Counted from the first letter of the stretch, positions 22,270 to 34,513 are shown. The stretch is DNA of 64,000 bases from Leptodactylus fallax (GCA_947044405.1 CAMRHE010000353.1:992001-1056000), one strand, 5' to 3'. Notes: a model not told the origin generated them from the sequence alone. Made by a program: numbers and translations.

Positions 22270-24029
22270 TTAAAGGAATACTCTCATTTCTGGCATCATA
22301 TCCCACAAAACAAGTTATTTCCTATCCATAATGTTAATCTGTTACCTTTATAGGTGTGTGCATGATTTATAAAAACAATTGAGTCATTTTCCAAACAAAT
22401 CAATAGTCATTTATTCACAAAGTAAATTTCATTTTTCCGGACAAATTCAACACTACATATCACCAATAACATTTAACATAATAAACTTACTTTGACAGGT
22501 TAAACAAGATACAAAACAAAGATACAGGGGTGCTTCATGTATAGATCAATCATAACAAGAATATAATGAATTTGTGATCTTGCACTTAACTTTTGGGGTT
22601 TGTTAGAAACACAACACCCTAGACTGATTTGTGGATGAAATTCCAAAAGTACCAAGGTGCCAGAGAAACAAACACACAGATGAATGGAGAACAATGGTGT
22701 CAGTTATCCTCAAATCTCTGCACCTCTGCTGAAAGCTGAGTGGATGGTGTACTTGCCTGGAGCAAAAAAATAAGACAGATCTGCATTCTTTACTGCACCA
22801 AACAGCATACCATCCATTCAGCTTTCCAAGGTGCTAACTTGTGGATAAGAGATGCTTCACCCCATTATTCTGTATCATACTTTGACACATGTCATTTAAC
22901 TCTTTAACATCAAATAGATATCACTTACCCTTTTACTGTATTTTTTTCTGTGACGTCTCTAAAAATTAAAATAAAAAAATTAAAAAATAAGACCATACCA
23001 CTAAAAATGCAAATATGTAAAAGGTTTAAGATTTTGTTTATGTTTTCTTGCCTTTTACCAGCAATCAAATTATTTGACCTGTCAACTTCAGTGACATGTC
23101 TCTTAGTAAATTGTTGCATCCCCTATAATATAACTATTCTAGACTCTTTTATTTCTCTATTTAAAGAAGTTAAAAATGTACTCATTGCAGCTATATAAAG
23201 CAGCATCTTTTACATCAGGTAGAGGAGAAAAGAGACACAACTTATATATTAAAGTTTGTATTGTGCATTTACTGATTTTTGAGCTTCATTAAAATAGGAA
23301 TTGAAAAATTCTGGTGTATTGTTTCTCAAATCTTTGTAGTACATTGCAGTGTTTCTCTTTTATTCCTCCTAGACATTTAAGATTAAATTGAAACTTGATG
23401 CCACCACTTCGAGGCATGTTTCTACACATACTAACACTGTCCAAACAATGCTGACAGAGTCACACCGTGTAGGCATACACCCCATTAACAAGGGGAATGG
23501 TAACATCCAGTTGTTAATTTATTCATACATTTAGAGGAATAAGACCCCTTATACAGCTCCATACACAGAAGTATAAAAAAAATTGTGTGTGCCAAAATAT
23601 AGAGATGCAAAGATTTCTTTATAAAATCTTTTATTTTAGAGGAATTACAAGATAAAGAAAAACTATATAAATTTAGTATCCCCATGATTGTACTGACCCA
23701 GAGAATATAGGTAACATGTAAAGTTAACCACAGATTCCTCTACATTAGTTTCTGGCGTGAGTGAGAAACAAAGTCGTTTCAAGCACCAAACATGCGCCAC
23801 AACCCCCATTTTTCATCTCACTTTAAACATAAAGCTAATGAGGGCAGAGCTGGGAGTAGAGTGGACCAACAAAATAAATATAACTCACACCAGTTTTCTA
23901 CTGGGAGTTATAATGGCGATTCACGCTAGTTCCTAACTGGCGTAGATATTCATTCTGGTGCATGGGAGTGCAAAGAAGAATGCCTTTCCAATGGAGGCAT
24001 GGGAATAAAAAAAGATGTGTCACTTTATA

Positions 24030-24030
<1 letters not shown>
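22270..24030. other. Unassigned AT-rich sequence
   Basis: It begins with TTTAAAGGAATACTCTCATT, which looks like one end of a TTAA MITE without its partner. Near 23640-23720 a fragment of the AT-rich repeat seen at 55 kb occurs. An inverted pair near 23890-23950 (ACTCACACCAGTTTTCTACT and relatives) is small. No coding region was recognised. Confidence 0.4.
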
Positions 24031-24035
<5 letters not shown>

Positions 24036-24060
<25 letters not shown>

Positions 24061-24405
24061 GTCCTTTAATAGTCCCACAATGGAGAAATTCAGTGTGTTA
24101 CAGCAGCAAAGATAAGATAAGATAAGCAGATACAAATACAAATACAACATGTACAGGAATGTTCCAAGGTGAGAGGCATTACATTAATAGCAGACAGACA
24201 GATAGGAAGTAGCAGAGGAGGGGGGGGATTTAACAGGCAGAGAGATATTTCAGTTCTCTGTATGTAATGATCTCCGCTTAGGTCGGTGTTGGTTGTACAG
24301 CCTAACCGCGGTGGGGAGGAAAGACTTCCGATAGTGCTTCTTCTCACACCTAGGGTGGAGCAGTCGGTCACTGACAGTACTGCCCAGCGCAATCACAGTC
24401 TCATG
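24036..24405 (-). mobile_element. 5'-truncated LINE 3' end (CR1/L2/Rex1-like)
   Basis: This is a near-copy of the 3' part of the LINE at 43719-44865: the minus strand shares MRWAVLSVTDCSTLGVRR-type sequence and GGACTATTAAAGGACTATT, ending in an (ATT)n tail on the left. Only about 370 bp remain. Tail on the left and truncation on the right fit target-primed insertion on the minus strand. Confidence 0.8.
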
Positions 24406-24499
24406 GCAATAACTTTGAGGCGATTTAACTTACATAAGTGATTTTGACATAGTTTTTTCGTGACACATTGTACTTCATGTTAGTGGTAAATATTGATCA

Positions 24500-25745
24500 T
24501 CAATATTTTTATATTTACTTATAAAAAAATTGAAAATTTGATGGAAAATTGGAAAAAATAATCGCAATTTTCAAAATGTGAAATACTATGCTTTTCAAAC
24601 AGATAGTCATATCACCAAAATACATTAATAAATATTATCTATCATATATCTGCTTTATATCGGCATCATTTTTTAATTGTGCTTCAATGTATCTTGGACA
24701 TTATAAAGCTTACAAGTATAACTGCGATTTTCCAAATTTACAAGAAAATTTCCCAAACTAATTTTTAGGGACCACTTCAGTTCTAAACGGGATTATAAAG
24801 CCTATATATTAGAAACCCCCATGAATCACCCCATTTTCAAAACTGCACCCCTGAAATAATTCAAAACAGAATTTGAGAAGTTTGTTAACCCTTTAAGTAT
24901 TTCACAGAAATTAAAACAATATGGAGGTGAAATTTAGACATTTAACTTTTTTTTTCTATAGCACATCCATTTAGCCCTAAAATTAACACATTCACAAAGG
25001 GTTAAAGGACAAAATGCATCTCACAGTTTGCTATAAAATTTCTCCCAAGCACAGAAATACCACACATTTAGGTGTAAACTGATGTTTGGACACACGGCAG
25101 CACATGGAAGGGAAGGAGCGACACTGGGCGTTTGAAAAGCAGAATAGTTATTACTGGAATAGTTTCATTTGGAGGAATGTCTCATTTGCAAACCCCCTAA
25201 AGCACTAGTACAAAGGAAACCCTACAAGGGGTTAAAAGAGAAAATGCACCCCAAAATCTGTTAAGCATTTTTCTTCAAACTACAGAAATACTCCACATGT
25301 GGATGCAAACTGATGTATGGGCACCCTGTAGGGTCCAGAATGGAAAGAGCGATATTGGGATTTCGGTGGGCAGATTTTTATTAAAATTTGTTTCAAATTC
25401 AGAACAGTGGAACCCCTGCCCAAAAGTGACCCCATTGTGGAAACTACACCCCTGACAGAATTTATCAAGAGGTATAGTGAGCATTTTGACCCAACGGACT
25501 TTTCACAGATTTTAATAACATTGGGATGTGTAAATGAAAAATTACTAAAATGTAAATTTTTCCCTAAATTTTTCATTTTCACAAGGGGTTAAAGGAGAAA
25601 AAGCACCTCACAGTTTGTTAAACAATTGCTCATGAACGTGGCAATACCCCATATGTGCTCATAATCTGCTGTATACAATAGAAACCTTCAAAAGTAACCA
25701 CGCTTTGGAAACTACACCTCTCACAGAACATATCAAGAGATATAA
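24500..25745. repeat. Array of ~310-bp repeat units (block 2)
   Basis: Same unit as 9800-10845, with CACAAAGGGTTAAAGG near 24994, ACAAGGGGTTAAAAG near 25226 and CACAAGGGGTTAAAGG near 25580. Spacing is irregular (about 230 and 355), so units carry deletions and insertions. The block stops inside a unit at ATCAAGAGATATA, where a DIRS element begins, and resumes near 32127. Confidence 0.8.
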
Positions 25746-25859
25746 TCGTTGATTATGAAGTTAATCTGTTTTCCCTTAGTCCCAACAGCAGCAAAATATG
25801 GGGTATTCCTGCCCCTGTGTGCTGGTGGGACAGGCGGAACTTTTAATTAACATAAAATA

Positions 25860-27415
25860 CAGTCATATGAAAAAGTTTGGGCACCCCTATTAATCTTAAT
25901 CATTTTTAGTTCTAAATATTTGGGTGTTTGCAACAGCCATTTCAATTTGATATATCTAATAACTGATGGACACAGTAATATTTCAGGATTGAAATGAGGT
26001 TTATTGTACTAACAGAAAATGTGCAATATGCATTAAACCAAAATTTGACCGGTGCAAAAGTATGGGCACCTCAACAGAAAAGTGACATTAATATTTAGTA
26101 GATCCTCCTTTTGCAAAAATAACAGCCTCTAGTCGCTTCCTGTAGCTTTTAATCAGTTCCTGGATCCTGGATGAAGGTATTTTTGACCATTCCTCTTTAC
26201 AAAACAATTCCAGTTCAGTTAAGTTTGATGGTCGCCGAGCATGGACAGCCCGCTTCAAATTATCCCACAGATGTTCAATGATATTCAGGTCTGGGGACTG
26301 GGATGGCCATTCCAGAACATTGTAATTGTTCCTCTGCATGAATGCCTGAGTAGATTTGGAGCTGTGTTTTGGATCATTGTCTTGCTGAAATATCCATCCC
26401 CGGTGTAACTTCAAATTCGTCACTGATTCTTGTACATTATTCTCAAGAATCTGATGATACTGAGTTGAATCCATGCGACCCTCAACTTTAACAAGATTCC
26501 CGGTGCCGGCATTGGCCACACAGCCCCAAAGCATGATGGAACCTCCACCAAATTTTACAGTGGGTAGCAAGTGTTTTTCTTGGAATGCTGTGTTTTTTTG
26601 ACGCCATGCATAACGCCTTTTTGTATGACCAAACAACTCAATCTTTGTTTCATCAGTCCACAGGACCTTCTTCCAAATTGAAGCTGGCTTGTCCAAATGT
26701 GCTTTTGCATACCTCAGGCGACTCTGTTTGTGGCGTGCTTTCAGAAACGGCTTCTTTCGCATCACTCTCCCATACAGCTTCTCCTTGTGCAAAGTGTGCT
26801 GTATTGTTGACTGATGCACAGTGACACCATCTGCAGCAAGATGATGCTGCAGCTCTTTGGAGGTGGTCTGTGGATTGTCCTTGACTGTTCTCACCATTCT
26901 TCTTCTCTGCCTTTCTGATATTTTTCTTGGCCTGCCACTTCTGGGCTTAACAAGAACTGTCCCTGTGGTCTTCCATTTCCTTACTATGTTCCTCACAGTG
27001 GAAACTGACAGGTTAAATCTCTGAGACAACTTTTTGTATCCTTCCCCTGAAAACAACTTGCAATTGGCCACCTTAAATACCTTTTCTCATGATTGGATAC
27101 ACCTGGCTATGAAGTTCAAAGCTCAGTGAGGTTACAAAACCAATTTTGTGCTTCAGTAAGTCAGTAAAAAGTAGTTAGGAGTATTCAAATCAATAAAATG
27201 ATAAGGGTACCCAAATTTTTGCACGGTCAAATTTTGGTTTAATGCATATTGCACATTTTCTGTTAGTACAATAAACCTCATTTCAATCCTGAAATATTAC
27301 TGTGTCCATCAGTTATTAGATATATCAGATTGAAATGGCTGTTGCAAAGACCCAAATATTTAGAACTAAAAATGATTAAGATTAATAGGGGTGCCCAAAC
27401 TTTTTCATATGACTG
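25860..27415 (-). mobile_element. Tc1/mariner element, family 2 copy A (1556 bp)
   Basis: Long inverted repeats of about 200 bp begin CAGTCATATGAAAAAGTTTG on both strands, flanked by TA (25858-25859 and 27416-27417). It lies in the 3' inverted-repeat region of the DIRS element. Copy B of this family is at 59363-61010. Confidence 0.95.
26088..27071 (-). pseudogene. Tc1 family 2 transposase, N-terminus deleted
   Basis: The 327-codon frame is open but begins at a fortuitous ATG in the former leader. Compared with copy B, roughly 100 bp are missing between two AGTTGTT-like words, removing the natural start MGSSKQLSNN and about 32 residues of the first DNA-binding helix bundle. The rest is whole: SGRPRK (AT-hook-like), LWTDETKIELFG (first D), QQDNDPKHSS (second D) and LNIIEHLW (E), with 34 residues between second D and E. 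It ends AKGGSTKY. DNA binding is probably lost, although the catalytic core is open. Confidence 0.88.
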
Positions 27416-27604
27416 TATGCATGACTATGCTACCCTATAAGAGGACAAAGAGACCTCCCCCCTTTGTGTAAGTTATAAAGTAAAAAATTTCTAAATTTGT
27501 GCTTGTGCTGCTGTTGGGACTAAGGGAAAACAGATTAACATCATAATCAACGATTCTCTTACATCCTACGGCAGCACAATATGGGGATATAGCAAGTAAT
27601 TCCC

Positions 27605-28324
27605 TTAGGGAGGGTTTCCCTGCTCTACAACACCTAGGACTAACTGGCCAAAGGCAGTTGCCACAAAACTCCGAACATCTAGACGATAATGTTTTATAAA
27701 GGTTAGGTGAGATGACCAAGAAGCAGCTGCACAGACCTGATCCAGCATTAAGGCCCAGTTCTCAGTCCAAGAGGTTGATACAGCCCTGGTTGAATGAGCT
27801 GTACAAAATTCGGGTGGCGCTAACCCCTGGGCAAAAAAAGAAACTTCAATTGCCTCCTTTATCCACCTAGACAAGGTAGGCTTGGAAGCTTTGAGACCCT
27901 TGGCTCTACCATACATGTTGACAAGGAGATTCTCGGCTCTCCTAAATGACCGTGTACGTAAGAGGTAAATCTGGAGAGATCTCACAACATCTAGTGTGTG
28001 CAGTTTTTCCTACTCTTCAGAGGAAGGGGAAGGAAAGAACACGGGTAAAGCAATTAACTGATTAATATTGGGGCGGGAAGGCACCTTCTTAAACCCAGGA
28101 AGAAACCTAAGCTGAACCCTATCCGTGAAAAAGGATACATAAGGTTCCTTGGAGGAAAAAGCCTGGAACTCACTCACACTTTTGGCTGAAGTGATGGCTA
28201 AGAGAAAAGTGGTTTTAAAGGCAAGAAATTTAAGATCTACATCCTCCAGCGGCTCAAAGGGAGGACGACAAAGACCTGAAAGAACAGTCGAGAGATCCCA
28301 CTGCGGGACCGGAGCAGAGACCAC
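27605..28324 (-). pseudogene. DIRS tyrosine recombinase
   Basis: Two frames cover the enzyme that would integrate the circular DIRS DNA. The N-terminal piece (28010-28324) has VPQWDLSTVLSGL, PFEPLEDVDLKFLAFKTTFL and ITSAKSVSEFQAFSS. The C-terminal piece (27605-27985) has AHSTRAVSTSW, giving the H-x-x-R motif, and FIKHYRLDV with the likely nucleophilic tyrosine. In related elements the segment SAK-R-VSE carries the first catalytic arginine; here that position is serine (SAKSVSE). A frame change separates the pieces. Confidence 0.85.
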
Positions 28325-28419
28325 CGGTCTAAGTCTGGAAGAACCCTTAAGGAACCCAACAAAAAGGGAATTTCTGCCGTATTAGCGATTGAACTATCAG
28401 CTTCCCTTCTGTAGCACCA

Positions 28420-28893
28420 CTACTTGAAGAGGTTACCTATCCTATGGCAGCTTTTCCTGGTAGACTCTGCTCTGGCACAGGAAAGGGTCTTCAAGACGGC
28501 TTCTGACAGTCCACTAGATCTCCGTAGGGACTGGTCAACCTCCAGGTGCTTCAGAGTTCCTTGGGAAACCAGGTTATGGGTGGGGGGATGCCTCCAATAT
28601 GTCCCTCGACTCATGTATATGAGCGGGTAAAACCAAGTCCTTTTTGGCCAGAATGGAATGATGGCTATTACAGAGACGTGGTCCTGTCTGACTTTCATCA
28701 ATACCTTTGGTATCATGGAAAGTGGAGGGAAGATGTATGCCAGCCTGAACCTCCAAGGGATGGACAGGGCATCCACTGCCAAGGGATGGTCCTCCTGATA
28801 TAGTGAGCGTTGAGACTGGTCGCCATGAGGTCTACTTCTGGGAGACCCCACTTCAGGGTAATCTAATGGAATACATCTGGATTGAGAGACCAT
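28420..28893 (-). pseudogene. DIRS linking region (former methyltransferase-like part)
   Basis: The frame contains SLYQEDHPLAVDALSIPWRF, FPPLSMIPKVLMKVRQDHVS and IIPFWPKRTWFYPLI. This block follows RNase H and precedes the recombinase in DIRS elements, and in that family it is often linked to a Dam-like methyltransferase. I see FPPL where a methyltransferase would have a D/N-PPY motif, so methyl transfer is not supported. Confidence 0.65.
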
Positions 28894-30322
28894 TCTCCTG
28901 ATACGACAAGACCCCGACTCAAATGATCCGCTACTATGTTCAGGGAACCTTTGATGTGAACCGCGGATAAGTGGGTCAGATTTTTCTCTGCCCAGGTAAA
29001 GATCAGATCTGTCTCTCTGAGGAGAAACAGTGATCTGGTGCCTCCCTGTGTCTGTTCAGGTACATTACGGTCATCATGCTGTCTGATCGAACCTTGACCG
29101 CTCTCCCTCCGAGGAGAGGAGAAAAATGAAGCAGTGCCAGGTACACAGCTCTGAGCTCTTTCCAATTGGAGGATGTCTTTTCTTCTATGCTGCTCCAAAC
29201 TCCATGTATGGTCTATTCGTACAAGTGGGCTCCCCATCCCGAGAGGGATGCATCGGTAGTCAACAGGGTCCAACGAGGTAGGACCGTGGACATTCCGTCT
29301 TTCAGGTGTATCCACCATCTGAGGGAAAGACGGGTACTGGGAGATAGCTTGATCTTCTTGTCGAGACCGAAAGGAGTATGGTTCCAAGCTTTTAGTACTT
29401 CCATCTGGAGAAGACACAAATGCCATCAGGCCTAGAACTCTCATGGATGTTCTGATGGATACCAGACGTGTCCTGAAGAGAAACCGGACAGCTTTGATCA
29501 ATCTTTCCTTCCTTGCAGGTGTTAAGGAAATCTGCATGCGGTCTGAGTCCAACAGATTCCCCAGAAACTTCCTGCGGGTAGAGGGACCTATTTCTGACTT
29601 CTCCCAATTTATTAGCCTACCCCAAGCTCTGAAGAAGGGACACGGCTATCAATAACTGCTGGAGCAGAATGGATTCTGACTTGGCTTTTATTAGCCAGTC
29701 GTCCGGATATGGCACTAAAAAAAGGCCTTGAAGCCTGAGAGAGGCGGCTATAGGGGCCACTACTTTGGTGAAGGTATGAGGAGCTGAAGTGATACCAAAG
29801 GGCAGGGCTGCGAACTGGAGATGCTTCCTGTGTCCGGAAACTGAAACGGCGATTCTGAGAAACCTTCTGTGTGGAGGATATATTGGGACATGCAGATAGG
29901 CATCCTTTAGATCTAAGGCGACGAAAACTTCGCCCTGTTGAAAAAAAGGATGTGACGGACTTTACAGTCTCCATACGAAAATACTTTTTCCTTATGATGC
30001 GATTCAGGTATCTTAAGTCTATAATCATTCTCCAGCTGCCTGATAGCTTTGGCACCAGAAAAACTGGGGAGTAGACACCGAATCCTACTTCCAGGGGGGG
30101 AACCTCTTCCAAGGCCCCCTTGCGGATGTACTCATAAATGGAGCACTCCAATATATCCTGCTGAGCCGCTGGAAGGGAGCGGGTTAAGATGAATCGATCT
30201 TGAGGGGGGATGGAGAAATTCGATCGCATAACCTTGAATCTTTTCCTGCCAGACGGAGTAGAATTGGGAAAGTCGACCTCCAACAGGAGACTCGGCCACA
30301 AGAAGAAGGCAGCTGACGTCAA
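28863..30322 (-). pseudogene. DIRS reverse transcriptase and RNase H
   Basis: This is the polymerase part that would copy element RNA to DNA. GALEEVPPLEVGFGVYSPVF and GSWRMIIDLRYLN mark the fingers region near 30000. The frame then shifts, and the palm motif YPDDWLIKAK with the catalytic aspartates lies near 29700 in the next frame. RNase H landmarks are TTDASLSGWGAHLYE (near 29220), a shifted SIRQHDDRNV, then LRETDLIFTWAEKNL, HLSAVHIKGSLNIVADHLSR and EWSLNPDVF. At least two frameshifts are needed to link the parts. Confidence 0.88.
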
Positions 30323-31551
30323 AAGCTAGGCTTCCTTTTATCCTCATCCTTGGGAAACCTTCGTCCCAATCCCCTAGGCTGATACCTAGGACGTCTGTGG
30401 AACTGAGGTCTGGATTGAGCCTGATAACCTCTACCCCGGCCGGAAGATCTTGACCTGCCTCTAAAGGCCTGAGGCAGAGTCTTACCCTTTTTATCGGCAA
30501 GGTCTTCCATGATCTCATCTAGGCCAAAAAGCTTACCCGGCTCAAAGGGTAGTGAACAGAGGTTGAATTTGGAGGCATTATCCGCTCTCCAGGGTTTCAA
30601 CCATAACGGACTTCTAGCTGCCGTAGAAAGGGCCCAAGATTTGGCCGCCAGCCTTAACTGATGTTGGGAAGTTTCGGCTAAATAATCTGCCGATAAGGAA
30701 ACGGAGCTCATAAAGGCTAGTAGATCATCTCTGGAAACTCCAGAGTCAATGTCTCTTGCAAGCTGGGCTAAATCAGCTCAAAGCTTGCTTGAGACCTCAT
30801 TAGAGGCCATAGCCACAGAAGTTTGACCAGAGGCCAGAGAGTAAACCTTCCTGAGATATCACTCTGAGCGTCTATCCATGGGATCTTGGAGGCTAGATCC
30901 ATCGTTGACCGGGACTACCGTACGACGGGACAACCTGGCTACTGCCATATCAACTTTAGGTGGGAGACCCCACCGATCTCGCTGGGACTCCGCAATAGGC
31001 AACAGGGTTATAAATCTCTCGGACTGTATGGGAGCTTTTTCTGGATGTTTCCATTCTGCAATCATAAGTCTTTCCAATGACTCGTCCACTTGGAAGGCCC
31101 AAGGCCCCCTAGAGGGGAAACAGGAGGCTTCGCTGTCAACATCACGGTCCCTAGACCGGATGGACTTCATCAGCATATTTATCTTCTCAAGAGGAAAGAG
31201 AGGACTGCTGGAATCTTCCAAGGAATCATCAGATGAAAGCGTCTCAATCAATCACCTGGAGATCTTCAATACAAGCCAGAGTCTGCTTCTCCCCACAAGC
31301 TTTCTTGGAAATCTGCGAGATGGAGTCCCGGATTTCCTGCAAGGAGTCCTGCATATATTCCTTGACCCACACAACGATGTCACGTACAGACGGCTCCTCG
31401 GGGCGGGGGGTCCACGGCACTGACGGCAAAGGGAAAATTCATACCCATCCGGCAAGAGATTATTACAGTCTAAACAAGACAGATGCTTGCGTTTAGAGGA
31501 TCTTTTCCTTATACAATCGTCACCGTCAGCCCCAGAGGTTGAGGAGGACAT
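30319..31551 (-). pseudogene. DIRS gag-like protein
   Basis: This is the structural protein of the element. The N-terminal piece (31252-31551) starts MSSSTSG and has a possible zinc ribbon, C-L-D-C then C-R-Q-C about 13 residues later. The middle (30859-31251) has an acidic N-terminus and PKVDMAVARLSRRTVVPVND with DPMDRRSE. The C-terminal piece (30319-30711) has LSTAARSPLWLKPW, FNLCSLPFEPGKLFG and an arginine-rich tail (FRGRSRSSGRGRG) suited to nucleic-acid binding. Frameshifts near 31250 and 30800 break it. Confidence 0.8.
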
Positions 31552-32126
31552 CTATAAGGAAACCAAAAGTCACCAGACAATAAACACAGCTAATATAAAT
31601 AGCAAGAAAATACCTTTGGAATCAAGCGAATCAAAAAAAGATAGAAGCGCTTTGCAGCAGGTAAATAATCCAAGGGATAAGGAGCCGGACTCAGAGAGAA
31701 CAAGCCAAACACTGCAAGAAACTATGGGGCTTTATAGAGGGGAAAAGGGGGAGGAGCAATGGAAAGCCTCACAAACCTTTCCCCTTCAAATTTCTGTAAC
31801 AGAGCTACCTCAATTATATGGTAGCTCATAATAGAAGAAAACCGCAACAAAAACCATCTAAAAATATACATTTTAAAATTATCGTGGTACCGGAAGTAGG
31901 CCGCAGCATAGGTACGGCCAGAAATTGCGTCCCCTGGAAATCCGGCACGAAAGAAAGATTCAGGGAAGAAAAAAGACCGACGTCCCTTCTGGTCGCGGCA
32001 AGGCACTACGAAGCCAGCAGCAACGGGACGCTGGCGCGTGGAAAAAGGCAGCAAGGACCAAAGCTGTCAAGAAAACCTTCCTTTCATAGAGGGAAAGAAG
32101 AAGACAATAACAGTAAGTAACAAACG

Positions 32127-33664
32127 TAAAAATAAATCGTCAATTTAGTCCAAAATTTTTTATTTTTACAAGAGGATAAAGGAGAAAAAGCTCCCCAAAG
32201 TTTGTTACACAATTTCTCCTGAATGCAGTAACATCCCCATATGTGGTTATAATCTGCTATATGGGTGCATGGTGGGGCTCGGAATGGAAAGAGTGCTATT
32301 TGGTTTAGGAGGTCAGATTTTGCTGGAATAGTTTTCAGGTGCCATGTCGCATTTGCAGAGCCCCTAAAGTACCAATACAATGTAAACCCCCAAATAGTGA
32401 CTCCATTATAGAAACAACATCCCTCAAGGAATTTATCAAGGGGTATTATCATTTTGAGCCTAAGAGTGCTTCCTGAAAATTAATCTACAAAGTGAAAATT
32501 TTTATTTTTAAAGAAATGTCATTTCGGTGCCCAATACGTTGCACCCACTTATGGTCATCAGAGACATGCACTCTTAATACTATTAAGTGGGCTACCCCTG
32601 GTAGAAATAAGTTGTATATGTAGGTGCAAACTGCTGCTTGGGCACACAGCAGGGCTCAGAAGGGATGGAGCAGTGTGCTTTTTAGTTTTTGGTGTATAGA
32701 TTTGGAGGGATTTCCTGGACGCCAAGTTGTTTTTACAGAGCTCTGGTGGTGCCAATAAATTGGAATTCCCCAAGAAGTCACCCCATTTTGAAGGGGCAAT
32801 TTTAGAGTCTCTACAAATGTGACATGGCATCCAAAAACCAACAATCTATATCAACAGTCCAAAAGCACATAGAGCTTCTTATCTGCACCCTCCTGTGTGC
32901 CCATGCGGCAGTTTATGTCCACATGTATGACACTGGTGTACCCAGGATAACATACTCAACAATGCCATATGTAGGTATAAACTGTTGTTTGGGCACAGCC
33001 AGGCACAGAAGCGAATGAGCGCTATTTTGGGTTTTGGAGCACAGTTTGGTTTTTGGACGTCATGCCACTTTTGCAGAGCCCCTGAATTGGCAGTAAAGTA
33101 GAATCTACAGAAACATAACCCCACTTTGGAAACTACACCCCTCAAGGGATTTATCAAGTAGGGTAACGAGCATTTTTAAACATTGAGCGTTGCATTAATT
33201 TCATTTCCAGAAAGGAATGTGCAGCTGATAATGAAAAGTGAAAATTGCAATTTTTCTATAGATACGCCATTTCAGTGCATGATGTGTTGTACCCAACTTG
33301 TGTCAGTAGAGACACAGACTCTAAAAACTGGTAAGCGGATATCCCCGACACAACAGCTTTTGAAGCATTTGTCTCTGATACAAGCCAGGCACAACATATT
33401 AAGCACTGAAATGACGTATTCCTGGAAAAATTGTCATTTTCACCTTTCACCATCAGCTGCGTATTCATTTCTGGAAAATTAATTAAAGCAACAATTGGGG
33501 GTTAAAAATGATTACTGTACCCCTGGATACATTTTTTCAGGGATGTAGTCTCCAAAATGGGGTCACGTGTCAGGAAATTCCACTTTACTGGCATTTAAAG
33601 TTTCTGTAAAAGTGTAAAGGCGTCCAAAAACCAAACTGTCTAAGTCTGTGCTACAAAAACTAAA
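32127..33664. repeat. Array of ~310-bp repeat units (block 3, left)
   Basis: Continues the unit interrupted at 25745. Repeated phrases are TTTGTTACACAATTTCTCC, CATATGTGGTTATAATCTGC, GGGCACACAGCAGGGCTCAG and ATTTATCAAGGGGTAT. Units here are more diverged and slightly longer. Two short inverted segments near 33270-33480 (ATGATGTGTTGTACCC and relatives) suggest local rearrangement. Confidence 0.75.
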
Positions 33665-33672
33665 ATAGCGCT

Positions 33673-34505
33673 CAGGGGCGTAACTACCGAGGTAGCAGTG
33701 GTAGCGGCTGCCACAGGGCCCGGGACATTTTTTAATAGGCCATTTCCTGCTGGAGTAACCCCAGCAGGTAACGAGCCCTATATACTTGCCAATCCCCGAC
33801 CCTGCTCAAGGCCACCTGCACTTCCCCTTCTGCGGAGCCGGCTGTGAAAAGGAGCGGGGATCGGTAAATGAGGCCGCGGGCTGCGAACCCCACAAACACT
33901 GCTATCATTATACTCGGGTGTCTTTTCAGACCCCCAAGTATAATGATCGGAGGGACAGGGGAAGTGAGGGAACATAAAAAAAAACTGTTACTTACCTCTT
34001 CTACGTTCCGCAGGCTTTGGGCCTGTTTAGTGACGTCACATGGGCTGGGCCTGTATCATTATGCGTCACAACGCCGGCCTGGCTCACACGAGATCTGGTC
34101 CAACATTGAAGATGGCCGAAGTAACGGGGTGTGCGCCAGAGCCAGGAAAAGGTAGGTAACATTGTTTTTTTTGTTTGTATCCTCCCCTGGGTCTCCGATC
34201 ATTATACTCTGAGGTCTGAAAAGACCCCAGAGTATAATAATTGTTCATGTGTGGTCCACAATGGGGCATAATATTGTGTGCAGGGGCCACTATGGGGCAT
34301 AATAATGTGTGCAGGGGCCACTATGGGGCATAATACTGTGTGCAGGTGCCACTATGGCGCATAAGATTGTGTGCAGGAATGCGGTTTGCGTGGGGGGAGG
34401 GGGTTGGAGGGGGCAGTCCGGGGGGAGGGTTGGGGGCGGTGGTTCGGGGGGGGGGGCATATCAAATCTTTGCCTTGGGGCCCAGCCATTCCTAGTTACGC
34501 CACTG
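33673..34505. mobile_element. hAT-type non-autonomous element (833 bp)
   Basis: Ends CAGGGGCGTAACTA and, inverted, CAGTGGCGTAACTA are typical of a hAT MITE family. The flanking 8 bp are ATAGCGCT on the left (33665-33672) and ATAGCACT on the right (34506-34513), one mismatch, as expected for an old hAT target duplication. Inside are two hairpins (near 33733-33780 and 33902-33945), a TGACGTCA octamer at 34031 and a few 31-bp minisatellite units at 34255-34380. It sits in the ~310-bp array. Confidence 0.92.
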
Positions 34506-34513
34506 ATAGCACT

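Larger units (their letters stand above)
25746..32115 (-). mobile_element. DIRS-type retroelement, decayed, with nested Tc1
   Basis: From right to left on the minus strand the order is gag, reverse transcriptase with RNase H, a linking region, then tyrosine recombinase, as in DIRS elements. DIRS elements have no LTRs or DDE integrase and integrate by a tyrosine recombinase without target duplication. The 3' end holds an inverted pair: CGTTGATTATGAAGTTAATC (from ~25751) is complementary to 27525-27556. The Tc1 element at 25860-27415 sits between those arms. The element lies inside a ~310-bp repeat array. End positions are uncertain by tens of bases, and all frames are broken. Confidence 0.85.

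Noticed and set aside
23485..23685. Short AT-rich open frames between 22.5 and 23.7 kb
   Set aside because: Composition-driven, no motifs, and surrounded by repeat fragments.
30878..31423. 181-codon plus-strand frame
   Set aside because: Antisense to the DIRS gag remains; the minus strand has the recognisable protein words.
31860..32130. Right inverted terminal repeat of the DIRS element
   Set aside because: I compared this edge with the left end and found only weak similarity, so I do not claim a matching terminal repeat.
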